Source of the DNA: Buchnera aphidicola (Kaburagia rhusicola ensigallis)
Lineage (GTDB): Bacteria; Pseudomonadota; Gammaproteobacteria; Enterobacterales; Enterobacteriaceae
Assembly: GCA_039830025.1 (NCBI GenBank)
Contig: CP140040.1
Span: forward strand, 520,001 to 584,000
Reading direction: 5' to 3'
Length of the DNA: 64,000 nt
Below the pieces are notes generated by a model. That model was not told the origin of the DNA, searched no databases, and saw nothing but the letters and a program-made list of their open reading frames with translations. Shown here in pieces: positions 42,996 through 53,683 of the stretch (position 1 is the first letter of the stretch; each line of letters starts with the position of its first letter). Made by a program: the position numbers and the translations under genes.

Positions 42996-43712
42996 CTATC
43001 GAACAATAAACATTAAATCAAATATAGTATTACCTAAGTTTTTCCCTCTTTTTTCAAAGTAAGTAACAGGGCGGGAATCAGGTTTAACAATATAGTTGTT
43101 ATATTTAGATAAATTAATATATTCATCTATACTACAAACTATAGACATTATTTCCTCTGCATATGATTGGCAATCAGTAGATATATGCAATATTCCACCA
43201 TTAGGAACTAATTTTTTCAATACTAATTGCGCAAAAGATCTGGTAAACATTCTTCTTTTTCGATGACGCCTTTTTAACCATGGATCTGGGAAAAAAATTT
43301 GAATTTTAAATATACTTTTATCGTGAATCATGTTGTGTAATACTTCCACCGCGTCATAATAAATAATTCTAATATTTTTTAAATCATACAAATGAATATA
43401 TTTTAAACACGAAATAATACCAGGTAGATAAACTTCAACTCCTAAAAAATTTTTAGATGAACAGTTCAACGCAGTTCTACAAAGTGAAAGACCCTTTCCA
43501 AATCCAATTTCTAACACTATTGGATTATTTATAGTAAAAAAATTATTTGCATTTATATAAGATGACTGAAAATTTATTCCAAATTTTGGCCAGAATTTAT
43601 TAAAAACATCATGCTTATTACGACTTAATTTTCTATTTCTAGATACAAAACTATGTGTTTTACGTAAAAAAGTACCATTTTTGCTATATTGTAATGTAAT
43701 AACATTTCGCAT
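42996..43712 (-). CDS. trmB: tRNA (guanine-N7-)-methyltransferase TrmB
   Basis: TrmB methylates G46 in the variable loop of many tRNAs, using S-adenosylmethionine. The 238-residue product (E. coli 239) has the SAM-binding LEIGFGKGLSLCR, NFLGVEVYLPGI and the signature IQIFFPDPWLKRRHRKRRM. It ends with PVTYFEKRGKNLGNTIFDLMF, the TxYExK segment. It is divergent from mutY, as in E. coli. The old name is yggH. Confidence 0.96.
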   Translation of the reverse strand: MRNVITLQYSKNGTFLRKTHSFVSRNRKLSRNKHDVFNKFWPKFGINFQSSYINANNFFTINNPIVLEIGFGKGLSLCRTALNCSSKNFLGVEVYLPGIISCLKYIHLYDLKNIRIIYYDAVEVLHNMIHDKSIFKIQIFFPDPWLKRRHRKRRMFTRSFAQLVLKKLVPNGGILHISTDCQSYAEEIMSIVCSIDEYINLSKYNNYIVKPDSRPVTYFEKRGKNLGNTIFDLMFIVR

Positions 43713-43858
43713 TATTATAATATTAAAAAATTTTATTCATGTGTTTTGATAATATACTAATTCGCATGTATAACGTATAGTATTTAATTTTATATTCATG
43801 CTATTTCATTAAAAACGTGAAAATAAGCAAACTTAATATAAAACTATATGGATATCTC

Positions 43859-44941
43859 ATGAATCTATGCATTTTATTCTCACAATTAGTACTTAATTGG
43901 TACCATCAATATGGACGAAAAAATTTACCTTGGAAAAAAAATGCAAATCCTTACCATACTTGGATATCAGAAGTAATGTTACAACAAACACAAGTTAAAA
44001 CTGTAATTCCTTATTACAAAAAATTTATTAAACATTTTCCAAATATTAAAATTTTAGCAAATACCTCTATTAATAATATACTTAACATATGGAGTGGATT
44101 GGGGTATTACAATAGAGCTCATAACATTTATTATACAGCTCAAATTATTGAAAAAAAATATCATGGACAATTTCCAAATCATTTCTCCAATATCATTAAA
44201 CTACCAGGAATTGGACGAACTACAGCAGGTGCCATTTTATCATTCGGATTTAATTTTCATGCCTGTATTCTAGATGGAAACGTAAAAAGAATTTTATTAA
44301 GACATTTTAGTATAAGAGAAAAAACAAAAACGATAACTGAAAAAAAATTATGGAAAAAAATAGAATCAATAACACCAATATATAATACAAAACAATTCAA
44401 TCAGGCTATAATAGACATAGGTGCTTTAATTTGCATAAAATCTAAACCAAAATGTAATATATGTCCGTTAAAAAAAACATGTACATCATTTATAAAAAAT
44501 GACTGGTCTACATATCCATATGTACAAAAAAAAATTATTATAAACCAAAAAAATGTATATTTTTTAATTATTCAATATCAAAATTTCATATTTTTAAAAA
44601 AAAATACATTAACAGGAATATGGAAAGGACTATATTGTTTTCCAATATTTTACAACCAAACAGAAATTTTAATATGGATAAAAGAAAAAAAAATTAAACT
44701 CGTTCAACAAGAAATGTTTAAATCTTTTTTGCATAAATTTTCACACCTTCAATTTTTTTGTATCCCAATACGCATTCAGATAAAAAAAATGTTCTATACT
44801 GATCCATCTAAAAATGAAATTTGGTTCAATATGTATAGTCAAGAAAATACAATAGGCTTACCATCACCAATAATAAAATTATTTAAAACAATTTTTCATG
44901 CCTTCATACTTAATTTCAAGGAATTTAATCAACATGAATAG
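43859..44941 (+). CDS. mutY: Adenine DNA glycosylase MutY
   Basis: MutY removes A mispaired with 8-oxoguanine. From the ATG at 43859 the product is 360 residues (E. coli 350). Catalytic Glu38 is in WISEVMLQQTQV, the helix-hairpin-helix is LPGIGRTTAGAIL (about 115-127), Asp139 is in CILDGNVKR, and the 4Fe-4S ligands are Cys192, 199, 202 and 208. The C-terminal NUDIX-like domain is present (LTGIWKGLYCFP). A GTG start 14 codons upstream is possible but adds residues without counterpart. MutY remains intact although mismatch repair via MutL is lost. Confidence 0.95.
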   Translation: MNLCILFSQLVLNWYHQYGRKNLPWKKNANPYHTWISEVMLQQTQVKTVIPYYKKFIKHFPNIKILANTSINNILNIWSGLGYYNRAHNIYYTAQIIEKKYHGQFPNHFSNIIKLPGIGRTTAGAILSFGFNFHACILDGNVKRILLRHFSIREKTKTITEKKLWKKIESITPIYNTKQFNQAIIDIGALICIKSKPKCNICPLKKTCTSFIKNDWSTYPYVQKKIIINQKNVYFLIIQYQNFIFLKKNTLTGIWKGLYCFPIFYNQTEILIWIKEKKIKLVQQEMFKSFLHKFSHLQFFCIPIRIQIKKMFYTDPSKNEIWFNMYSQENTIGLPSPIIKLFKTIFHAFILNFKEFNQHE

Positions 44942-45203
44942 AAATATATTTTGTCACTTCTTAAAAAAATTTGATATTGGTTTAGATGCGCAACCATATC
45001 CAGGTAAACTTGGAAAAAAAATTTATAAAAAAATATCAAAATTAGCATGGAAACAATGGACATCTCAACAAACAAAAATAATTAATGAAAAAAAATTAAG
45101 CATGATCAACAAAGAACATCGACAAATGTTAGAACACAGCATGATCGATTTTCTTTTCAATAATACAAATATATGTGATAAAAATAAGAAAAATCACGAA
45201 TGA
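44934..45203 (+). CDS. yggX: Fe(2+)-trafficking protein YggX
   Basis: YggX is a small protein linked to iron handling and protection of Fe-S proteins from oxidation. The 89-residue product (E. coli 91) starts MNRNIFCHFLKKFDIGLD, with the conserved Cys7, then PYPGKLGKKIYKKISKLAW and QTKIINEKKLSMINKEHR. The start overlaps the last eight bases of mutY, with AGGA upstream, so the pair is probably co-transcribed and coupled, as in E. coli mutY-yggX. An ATG at 44898 lies inside mutY and is not the start. Confidence 0.95.
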   Translation: MNRNIFCHFLKKFDIGLDAQPYPGKLGKKIYKKISKLAWKQWTSQQTKIINEKKLSMINKEHRQMLEHSMIDFLFNNTNICDKNKKNHE

Positions 45204-45270
45204 AACATATAAAAAATCTTTGTAACTAATAAATAATTTAAAAAACTATTCAAAATATTATAATAAAATT

Positions 45271-46083
45271 ATGGACCACAAAGTAAACTTTAAAAAAAGT
45301 ATGAAATGTAATGTTTTAATATTTGATTCAGGTCTAGGTGGGTTATCTATATACAAAAAAATAAAACATCGCTTTCCAAATGTAAATTATGTTTATGCAT
45401 GCGATAATAATGAATTTCCATATGGAGAAAAAAAAGAACTATTCATTATAAAACGATGTTTTAAAATAATCAATATTATATCCAATAATGTAGATATTAC
45501 TGCAGTAATACTTGCATGCAATACAGCTAGTATTACTAGTTTATTAACATTACAAAATCATTTTCCTTTTCCTATCATTGGAATTATTCCAGACATAGAA
45601 AAATCCGTTAAAGTAACAAAAAATAAAATTATTGGATTGCTAGCAACTAAAACTACTATTCATCATTGTAACATTCAAAACAAAATTTTATCATTCTATC
45701 CTAACATCACTATAAAAACACTACACAACCCAGAATTAGTAGTCATGGCAGAAAAAAAATTAAAATATAATTTTTTAGAGATAAAAAACATAAAAAACAT
45801 ACTAAAACCATGGTTAATCTCACCACAAATTCCAGATACGATTATACTAGGATGTACGCATTTTTATTTTTTAAAACATGAAATTAAAAGTTTATTTTTA
45901 AAAAAAACTAAAGTAATTGATTCTAATATTGTAATACCAAAAAAACTCTGCAAAATTTTAAAAAATAGCATTATCACAAATAAAAATATTGCTTTTTTTT
46001 CAAAAGATATTAAAAATAATATACGTTTATTACGATTATTTAATAAATATAACTTCACAAAGTTTACAGAACTGAATTTATAA
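45271..46083 (+). CDS. murI: Glutamate racemase
   Basis: MurI makes D-glutamate for peptidoglycan. The 270-residue product (E. coli 285) lacks only the extra N-terminal leader of the E. coli enzyme. It has LIFDSGLGGLSIY, the two catalytic cysteines Cys83 in ILACNTASITS and Cys195 in ILGCTHFYFL, and GIIPDIEKSVKVT. Its presence supports a remaining cell wall. In E. coli murI lies elsewhere (next to btuB), so the yggX-murI neighbourhood reflects deletion or rearrangement. Confidence 0.95.
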   Translation: MDHKVNFKKSMKCNVLIFDSGLGGLSIYKKIKHRFPNVNYVYACDNNEFPYGEKKELFIIKRCFKIINIISNNVDITAVILACNTASITSLLTLQNHFPFPIIGIIPDIEKSVKVTKNKIIGLLATKTTIHHCNIQNKILSFYPNITIKTLHNPELVVMAEKKLKYNFLEIKNIKNILKPWLISPQIPDTIILGCTHFYFLKHEIKSLFLKKTKVIDSNIVIPKKLCKILKNSIITNKNIAFFSKDIKNNIRLLRLFNKYNFTKFTELNL

Positions 46084-46127
46084 CACCGATTTAACTATTA
46101 AAATATATATAAAACACTGCAATTTAG

Positions 46128-46163
46128 ATATTAAATATTTATATAATATTAAATATTTATCAT
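46128..46163. repeat. Two-copy 18-base tandem repeat between murI and sbcB
   Basis: ATATTAAATATTTAT occurs at 46128-46142 and again at 46146-46160, giving an 18-base period with only the last bases differing. It lies between the convergent stops of murI and sbcB. It is likely a replication-slippage product in AT-rich DNA and might vary between strains. Confidence 0.7.
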
Positions 46164-46164
46164 A

Positions 46165-47601
46165 CTAGATATTTCTGATATCTCGTTTAATGATATGTAC
46201 GTATTCCAATAAATCTTTTAATAAAGACACTTTTTTAGAATCATTTTTATTTAACTCTAACAAATTTAAAATTTTTTTAACATATTTATATATACTTTTA
46301 GAATTTACAACTACATTACAATGTTTTTTCCACAACAACTTTTCTCTCGCGTTCAAAATATGAGGATAATTACGAGCTATACAACGCAATAATAATAGTC
46401 TAATTCTACTACTTAAAATAGGCAATGTCCTCCTATTTAAAGAACGTTTTGTGAGTAATGCATGTATAATTTTTATTAATTTTTTTTCTAAATTCCCAAA
46501 AAAGGCGTTATACATCTGTAAATCAACGTTTTCCAAATGTAATTGTGGAACTTTATGATTAATAATTTTTAATTTGTTTTTTAAAAAAACACTACTACGT
46601 ATTAAAAATAAATTTTTTTTACATACTTCATAATTTATGTTCAAACGCAATCTGTCTTCAATACCAATCACATTAATAGGAGCTAATATCGGACAACGAT
46701 TAACATGTATTAACACAATGCCTTTCTGAAAAATATAATTATAATTTATAGCTTTAATAGTAACATCTGAAAGATATATAAGGAGACTCTCAATATCTTT
46801 AGCCAAATCAATACTAATTAATACGTTTGAATTATTGGGATCCCATAAAATTGGAGCGATATAACTAATATTATTTCGCAACGATCCAAAAAATCGAGAT
46901 ATATATATCATAGGTTTAATATTATAAATATCAATTATCTTCAATAATTCTTTTTTTTTACGATATTTAAAAAAATAATCGAATAATTTTGGTTGTATTT
47001 TTTTTAACAATTTCGTAATTTGTAGAGTGGCAAAAACGTCACTAATAGCACTGTGCGCCTTATCATGAATAATTCCATTGGACTTTGATATATCTGATAA
47101 CTTGAAACTAGGATAATAATTATGTACACCGCTAGGCCAATTAATTCCTTCAGGACGCAACGCATAACACGCACGCAATACATCCAAAATATCCCATCTA
47201 GAATTTCCGTTCTTCCAACTCCATTCATAAGGATCAATGAAATTACGATAAAAAACATTCCTGGTAATTTCATCATCAAAATGTATATTATTATATCCAA
47301 TAATACAAGTATTTGGTTGCATGAATTGATTACAAATTTTACTTGCAAACTCAAATTCGTTAGATCCATATTTACGCGTATAAAAAGGAGAAATTCCAGT
47401 AATTAGAATAGCATTGGGATCAGGAAAATAATCAATAGGAGGATAACAAAAAAACTCATTAGGAGTATCAATTATGTTAAAATTGATATCAGTACGAATA
47501 CATGCAAACTGTGCAGGTTTATCTAAAGCTGGATGAATTCCAAAAGTTTCATAATCATAAAATAAAAAACTTGAACTATTTAAATTTAAAACAGTATTCA
47601 T
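46165..47601 (-). CDS. sbcB: Exodeoxyribonuclease I (SbcB)
   Basis: ExoI degrades single-stranded DNA 3' to 5' and binds the SSB tail. The 478-residue product (E. coli 475) has the DEDDh exonuclease domain: first motif FLFYDYETFGIHPALDKPAQFACIRTD (Asp and Glu), second ITGISP...IGYNNIHFDDEITRN, third HDKAHSAISDVFAT. The SH3-like and helical C-terminal parts follow (about residues 200-478). It is one of the few recombination nucleases in the window. Confidence 0.95.
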   Translation of the reverse strand: MNTVLNLNSSSFLFYDYETFGIHPALDKPAQFACIRTDINFNIIDTPNEFFCYPPIDYFPDPNAILITGISPFYTRKYGSNEFEFASKICNQFMQPNTCIIGYNNIHFDDEITRNVFYRNFIDPYEWSWKNGNSRWDILDVLRACYALRPEGINWPSGVHNYYPSFKLSDISKSNGIIHDKAHSAISDVFATLQITKLLKKIQPKLFDYFFKYRKKKELLKIIDIYNIKPMIYISRFFGSLRNNISYIAPILWDPNNSNVLISIDLAKDIESLLIYLSDVTIKAINYNYIFQKGIVLIHVNRCPILAPINVIGIEDRLRLNINYEVCKKNLFLIRSSVFLKNKLKIINHKVPQLHLENVDLQMYNAFFGNLEKKLIKIIHALLTKRSLNRRTLPILSSRIRLLLLRCIARNYPHILNAREKLLWKKHCNVVVNSKSIYKYVKKILNLLELNKNDSKKVSLLKDLLEYVHIIKRDIRNI

Positions 47602-47756
47602 AAGTTATATATTAACTGGATTTAAATCTATTTCAAATATTTAAAACTTATATAAAAAAATAAATGATTAATTTTATACTTCTTAGATATTCATATATTT
47701 TACTACATACTATTAAAACATTAAGAACTATAAAATTTAAATAATTAAAATACTAT

Positions 47757-47829
47757 CTCCCCTGACTGGATTCGAACCAGTGACATACGGATTAACAGTC
47801 CGCCGTTCTACCAACTGAACTACAGAGGA
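47757..47829 (-). tRNA. tRNA-Asn (anticodon GTT)
   Basis: On the minus strand a 73-base cloverleaf has acceptor TCCTCTG/CAGGGGA (one G-T pair), anticodon stem-loop CGGACTGTTAATCCG with anticodon GTT, and T loop GTTCGAATC. The discriminator is G, as in E. coli. It is nearly identical to E. coli tRNA-Asn. CCA is not encoded. It lies divergent from the tRNA-Ile gene about 190 bases away. Confidence 0.97.
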
Positions 47830-48015
47830 AAGATAAAATCTTAACAAAAAAATTTTATATTGTCAATAAGTTAAAATTTAAAAAAATATATATTTTTAAA
47901 TAAAACACATGTATAATTACAATTATTATATATTTTATTGAAAAATTTGTTTACAATATACCATAAATAAAGTTTCATATATTACATAAAATATTACATT
48001 GTAAAATATATAGGC

Positions 48016-48088
48016 GGCCCCTTAGCTCAGTGGTAAGAGCAGGCGACTCATAATCGCTTGGTCGCTGGTTCAAATCCAGCAGGGGCCA
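48016..48088 (+). tRNA. tRNA-Ile (anticodon CAT, lysidine type, reads AUA)
   Basis: This 73-base cloverleaf has acceptor GGCCCCT/AGGGGCC, anticodon CAT in GCGACTCATAATCGC, and T arm GCTGGTTCAAATCCAGC. Although the anticodon reads as Met, the body matches E. coli ileX/ileY almost base for base and not elongator Met tRNA. It should be converted by TilS (lysidine at C34) to read AUA, a very common codon in this AT-rich genome. CCA is not encoded. It lies just before pyrE. Confidence 0.93.
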
Positions 48089-48135
48089 AAAAATAAATCC
48101 TATTAAAGAGAATTTTTAAATTTCGGAAATATACA

Positions 48136-48777
48136 ATGAGTAATTGGAACCAGAAATTTATTCAATTTTGCTTTGAAAAAAAAATATTACAATTTGGTAA
48201 ATTTAAGCTAAAATCAGGAAGAGAAAGTTCATTTTTTTTTAATTTCAGTTTATTTAATACAGGTCATGATCTTGAAAAACTTGGATTTTTTTATGCTAAA
48301 GCTATAGTGCAAAATAACATTAATTACAATTTATTATTCGGAATTGCATATAAAGGAATACCTATTGCTATATCAACTACTATAGCATTAAAAAAATATT
48401 TTAATATTAATGTAAAATATTGTTTTAATAGGAAAGAAATTAAAAATCATGGAGAAAAAGGGATGTTCGTCGGAAATCATTTGACTCAAAATATTCTTAT
48501 ATTAGATGATGTCATTACATCTGGATCATCTATACAAAACACAATAAAAATCATCGAATCATATGAAAATTATAAAAATCTTATATCAAATATTGTAGTC
48601 GCTTTAGATAGACGAATTTATAAAAATGTAAATCTAATAAATATAGAACATAAATATAATTTTAAAATAACTTCTATAATCAACATAAAAGATATCATTA
48701 ATTATATAAAAAATAATAAACATTTATATCACTACTTAGAATATATAGAACAAACATCTTGTAAAACACATGATTAA
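48136..48777 (+). CDS. pyrE: Orotate phosphoribosyltransferase
   Basis: PyrE adds ribose phosphate from PRPP to orotate in pyrimidine synthesis. The 213-residue product equals E. coli PyrE. It has LKSGRESSFFFN, GIAYKGIPIAISTTIAL, the mobile loop region FNRKEIKNHGEKGMFVG and the PRPP-binding motif ILILDDVITSGSSI. The E. coli pyrE attenuator gene rph is absent. A run of nine T in codons 35-38 is a potential slippage site. It is convergent with dut, as in the E. coli dut-slmA-pyrE region. Confidence 0.97.
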   Translation: MSNWNQKFIQFCFEKKILQFGKFKLKSGRESSFFFNFSLFNTGHDLEKLGFFYAKAIVQNNINYNLLFGIAYKGIPIAISTTIALKKYFNINVKYCFNRKEIKNHGEKGMFVGNHLTQNILILDDVITSGSSIQNTIKIIESYENYKNLISNIVVALDRRIYKNVNLINIEHKYNFKITSIINIKDIINYIKNNKHLYHYLEYIEQTSCKTHD

Positions 48778-48826
48778 AATATAATTACAAACTTTCTATT
48801 TTTTAAACATATTTTTATAAATTACA

Positions 48827-49285
48827 TTAATCTAATCCTGAATGACCAAATCCTTGTTCTTTTCTGTTACTATTACTGATACTGAAATCTTTTACAAAAT
48901 TAAAAATAGGCTTAATAATAGGAATAAAAACTATTTGAGCTATCCTCATGCCAGCAGTTATCGTAAATCGTTTAGTACTTCTGTTCCAAATCGACACCAT
49001 AATTTGACCTTGATAATCAGAATCTATTAATCCTGTCAAGTTCCCTAAAACAATTCCATTTTTATGTCCTAATCCAGATCTAGGTAAAATTAAAGCAGAA
49101 ACATGTGAATTATCTATGTGTATAGCGATACCAGTGGGTAACAAAACGGTAGTATTCGGTAACACGTCTTTTTTATACGTAATACAAGCCCTTAAATCTA
49201 AACCTGAAGATCCTGTAGTAGCATAATTCGGAACAGAAAATTCATTGTTTATACGAGAATCCAAAATTTTAATATTAATTTTCAT
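48827..49285 (-). CDS. dut: dUTP pyrophosphatase
   Basis: Dut hydrolyses dUTP to dUMP and keeps uracil out of DNA. The 152-residue product (E. coli 151) shows all five trimeric dUTPase motifs: [56 protein letters not shown] and the C-terminal arm [11 protein letters not shown]. It is convergent with pyrE. Confidence 0.98.
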   Translation of the reverse strand: MKINIKILDSRINNEFSVPNYATTGSSGLDLRACITYKKDVLPNTTVLLPTGIAIHIDNSHVSALILPRSGLGHKNGIVLGNLTGLIDSDYQGQIMVSIWNRSTKRFTITAGMRIAQIVFIPIIKPIFNFVKDFSISNSNRKEQGFGHSGLD

Positions 49286-49825
49286 TTGTTAATACTGTCA
49301 CTTTTTATAAATTTTTTAATCAACGTATGTTAAAATACATATAATGTTAAATTCAAATCAGTTTTAAAAGAATAAACTTTTATACCGTTGTGTTATTATT
49401 ATTTCTGCAAATTTATATAGTTTAAACGAATAACATAACTATATTTAAAACTATAACTAAAACGTTATTTATACTATAAATTAATAAAAACTATGTTATT
49501 TTTAATAAAACATTGAGAAAATAAAATAAATCTATGCTAATATCAAACAAAATAAAATAAGTTCACAATTTTAAATAATTAACCTATTACTCATTATAGT
49601 TTAAAAATTTTAAATTAATATTTCAGTTATATTTTTAGATTCAGACATAATTTTTATATAATATATTTACAGATCCTTATTAAAAACTATCTATTTTAAA
49701 TAGATTTTTTTCATAACTTCTAAAAATCTATATTACTTTAAATTTTAAATAACAAAATTGACTTAAAACTTTTATTCCAATTAAATTACTCATTGTAATA
49801 TCAATTAGTTATCTTTATACAAAAA
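49286..49825. other. Non-coding region dut - rplI
   Basis: This 540-base AT-rich spacer follows rplI and precedes dut on the minus strand. In E. coli coaBC (dfp) lies upstream of dut and is missing here; no remnant is recognisable. No promoter or terminator stands out by eye. Confidence 0.3.
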
Positions 49826-50287
49826 TTACTCTTCTTTAGATAAAATATTAATCGCAATCGCTATTGAAACATCATAATGAGGTTTAAAAAAAACATCATA
49901 CTGTCCTAATTTTCGAAAAACTCCATTTGAAAGATAAATTTCTCGTTTTTTTACTTCTATTCCACTTAACTTAGATAATAATTCAGAAATATCACGAGAC
50001 CCTATAGAACCAAATAACTTGCCTTCTTTTCTAGACTTTGAATATATAATAATTGGTTGTGACACCAACTGAACTTTTTTAGCACGAATCTGAGCCAAGG
50101 ATAATTTATCTAATAATTTTTGTTTCATTTCATCTTTTTTTCTCAAAGCTAATGCAATATTTTGTGGAGTAGCTGGTATTGCTTTACCACGAGGTACTAA
50201 AAAGTTACGTGCATAACCTGATTTAACATGTATTACATCGCCTAAATTACCTAAATTTTCTAATTTAGTAAGGAGAACAATTTGCAT
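49826..50287 (-). CDS. rplI: 50S ribosomal protein L9 (bL9)
   Basis: L9 spans the L1 stalk region and helps frame maintenance. The 153-residue product (E. coli 149) starts MQIVLLTKLENLGNLGDVIHVKSGYARNFLVPRGKA, the rRNA-binding N-domain with the L9 signature. A long connecting helix and a C-domain follow (LFGSIGSRDISELLSK). It follows rpsR by 26 bases in the rpsF-rpsR-rplI operon. Confidence 0.97.
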   Translation of the reverse strand: MQIVLLTKLENLGNLGDVIHVKSGYARNFLVPRGKAIPATPQNIALALRKKDEMKQKLLDKLSLAQIRAKKVQLVSQPIIIYSKSRKEGKLFGSIGSRDISELLSKLSGIEVKKREIYLSNGVFRKLGQYDVFFKPHYDVSIAIAINILSKEE

Positions 50288-50313
50288 GAATGAAATAACC
50301 TTATGAATTTATA

Positions 50314-50541
50314 TTATTGATGTTGATCTGTATATGGTATTAATGCAAGGTAACGGGCACGTTTTATAGCGCGAGCTAATTGACGTTGATATTTTGCTTT
50401 AGTTCCTGTTATCCTGCTAGGAACTATTTTCCCACTTTCTGAAATATAATTTTTTAATATAGAAATGTCTTTATAATCTATTTCTTGAATTCCATCAGCA
50501 GTAAATCTACAAAATTTACGACGACGAAAATAACGAACCAT
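50314..50541 (-). CDS. rpsR: 30S ribosomal protein S18 (bS18)
   Basis: S18 pairs with S6 on the 30S platform. From the ATG at 50541 the product has 75 residues, the E. coli length: [20 protein letters not shown], then [39 protein letters not shown]. An AGGA nine bases upstream supports this start rather than the one at 50574. In E. coli priB lies between rpsF and rpsR; here the two are 108 bases apart and priB is gone. Confidence 0.97.
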   Translation of the reverse strand: MVRYFRRRKFCRFTADGIQEIDYKDISILKNYISESGKIVPSRITGTKAKYQRQLARAIKRARYLALIPYTDQHQ

Positions 50542-50649
50542 GACGAAATATCCTTTTATAATTTTATAAATCATGAATATAATTTTTGATACGTTTTTAA
50601 AAACATGTTTTAATAAAAATCAACTTTTTAAAAAAATCTACAAAATACT

Positions 50650-51000
50650 TCAATGAACATCACTATTAAGTTTCTTATCATCTCGAAAACGCATCATAGG
50701 AGATGCTTCTGTTATCGGTTTCTTTAAACATATAATCATATTTCGCACTATAAAATCATTAAATCGAAACTTATCTGATAATTGTTTAATAGTATTTGAA
50801 GAAACTTCAATATTCATTAATATATAGTGCGCTTTACGAAGTTTAGCAATAGAATATGCTAACTGACGCCTCCCCCAATCTTCAAATCTATGAATTATGC
50901 CTTGATCATCATAAATTAACTTTTTATATTGTTCTACAATACTTAAAAGTTGTTCACTATGATCAGGATGAATCAGAAATATTATTTCATAATGCCTCAC
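50650..51000 (-). CDS. rpsF: 30S ribosomal protein S6 (bS6)
   Basis: S6 binds 16S rRNA cooperatively with S18. The 116-residue product starts [18 protein letters not shown] and contains the S6 core [30 protein letters not shown]. It lacks the long acidic glutamate tail that RimK extends in E. coli (131-135 residues). It begins the rpsF-rpsR-rplI operon; a TAAGGAGCG site precedes the ATG. Confidence 0.97.
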   Translation of the reverse strand: MRHYEIIFLIHPDHSEQLLSIVEQYKKLIYDDQGIIHRFEDWGRRQLAYSIAKLRKAHYILMNIEVSSNTIKQLSDKFRFNDFIVRNMIICLKKPITEASPMMRFRDDKKLNSDVH

Positions 51001-51280
51001 TAGATCGCTCCTTATAACTTGATTTAATTCCTAAAATATCATTAAAAATTATATTCAATACAAAAAAAGTAAAAAATAAATATATAATATACATCAATAA
51101 TAAAAAATATTCAATACAAGATATAAAGTTAACATAAAATTTAATATTCTATAAAATCAACGTTTAAAAATAGTATTCAATCATACTATAACATTTAAAA
51201 TAAAGTTGTATACTAAATATATGCTAGTCATAATCAAAAAATTACCTATTATAATAAGAAGGCAAATATTAAACACTCAA

Positions 51281-51314
51281 AGCTAGAATTAAATCATACT
51301 TCTTAACTCTAGCT
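51281..51314 (-). terminator. Candidate hairpin terminator downstream of purA
   Basis: Arms 51281-51292 and 51303-51314 (AGCTAGAATTAA and TTAACTCTAGCT) pair over 12 bases with one mismatch around a 10-base loop, nine bases after the purA stop. On the minus strand it is followed by TTGAGTGTTTAA, a poor U tract, so it may be weak or may protect the transcript 3' end. The surrounding purA-rpsF spacer (51001-51322) shows nothing else. Confidence 0.45.
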
Positions 51315-51322
51315 ATAAAATA

Positions 51323-52627
<1,305 letters not shown>

Positions 52628-52699
52628 TTATTTCTACGCATTAATTTAGTATGAACACTATAGTATTTAACAAAAAAGCAAAACTGTAAAACAATAATG

Positions 52700-53680
52700 T
52701 TACTGAATTTTTTTCATATACTTAAAAAAATAATTATTTTCAGGATTAATGATTAAAACATCTTTTCCACTTTTAAAACTATTTTCATATGCTAATAGAC
52801 TACGAATGAAACTATAAAAGTTAGGTTCTCGATTAACAGAATCAGAAAATAATTTAGCTACTGTGGCCTCTCCCTCACCTTTTATAATTAACGCTTTTCT
52901 TTGTGCTTCTGATAATACTTTGATAACCTCATAATCAGCCGACGCTCGTAACTTTTCTGCTTCTTCTTGACCTTTCGAACGCTGACTCCGAGCAACAGCT
53001 TCGCGTTCTGCTCTCATTCTATTATATATTGCATCGGATACTTCGACCGGTAAATTAATTTGCTTAATACGTACGTCAACAACTTTAATTCCTAATTCAG
53101 TCATACTATTAGTGTTAATTAACACTCTATTATACCTATTTTTTTTAATATCTAACATCATATATTCATTTTGTTTTCTTACATGATCAGAAGAATAATC
53201 TATACTTCCAGTGTTCAAAGCATCTCTTACATCAGTAGTTAATCGACCTCTAGAATCAGTAACAATTTCTTTTACGTTTAGACGCCCCATTTCCGATCGT
53301 AGTCGATCACTAAATTTTCGTTTTAATAATATTTCTGCTTGAGAAATATCGCCTCCTCCTGTAGCTAGATAATATCGACTAAAATCACTGATTTTCCATT
53401 TTATATAAGAATCAACAATTAAATCTTTTTTTTCTTTTGTAACGAAACGATCTGCCTGATTATCCATAGTTTGAATTCTAGCATCTAACATTTTTACCGT
53501 ATCAATAACTGGAAACTTGACGTACAAACCAGGATCATATACTAAAGGTTCATTTTGATTGTTACGCAAAACTTTACCAAATCGCAATATAATTCCTTTT
53601 TGTCCTTCTTGAACAATAAAAAAACCAAGAAATAAAAAAATCAATATTGTACTAAAAATTACCGCAAAAACTTTATTCAT
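52700..53680 (-). CDS. hflC: FtsH modulator HflC (SPFH/band 7)
   Basis: HflC forms the large HflKC cage in the inner membrane that encloses and modulates the FtsH protease. The 326-residue product (E. coli 334) has one N-terminal membrane anchor (VFAVIFSTILIFLFLGFFIV, about residues 4-23). The SPFH domain follows (IVQEGQKGIILRFGKV, LDARIQTMDNQADRFVT) and then a charged coiled-coil (RAEREAVARSQRSKGQEEAE). It starts three bases after hflK ends. Confidence 0.96.
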   Translation of the reverse strand: MNKVFAVIFSTILIFLFLGFFIVQEGQKGIILRFGKVLRNNQNEPLVYDPGLYVKFPVIDTVKMLDARIQTMDNQADRFVTKEKKDLIVDSYIKWKISDFSRYYLATGGGDISQAEILLKRKFSDRLRSEMGRLNVKEIVTDSRGRLTTDVRDALNTGSIDYSSDHVRKQNEYMMLDIKKNRYNRVLINTNSMTELGIKVVDVRIKQINLPVEVSDAIYNRMRAEREAVARSQRSKGQEEAEKLRASADYEVIKVLSEAQRKALIIKGEGEATVAKLFSDSVNREPNFYSFIRSLLAYENSFKSGKDVLIINPENNYFFKYMKKIQ

Positions 53681-53683
53681 ATT

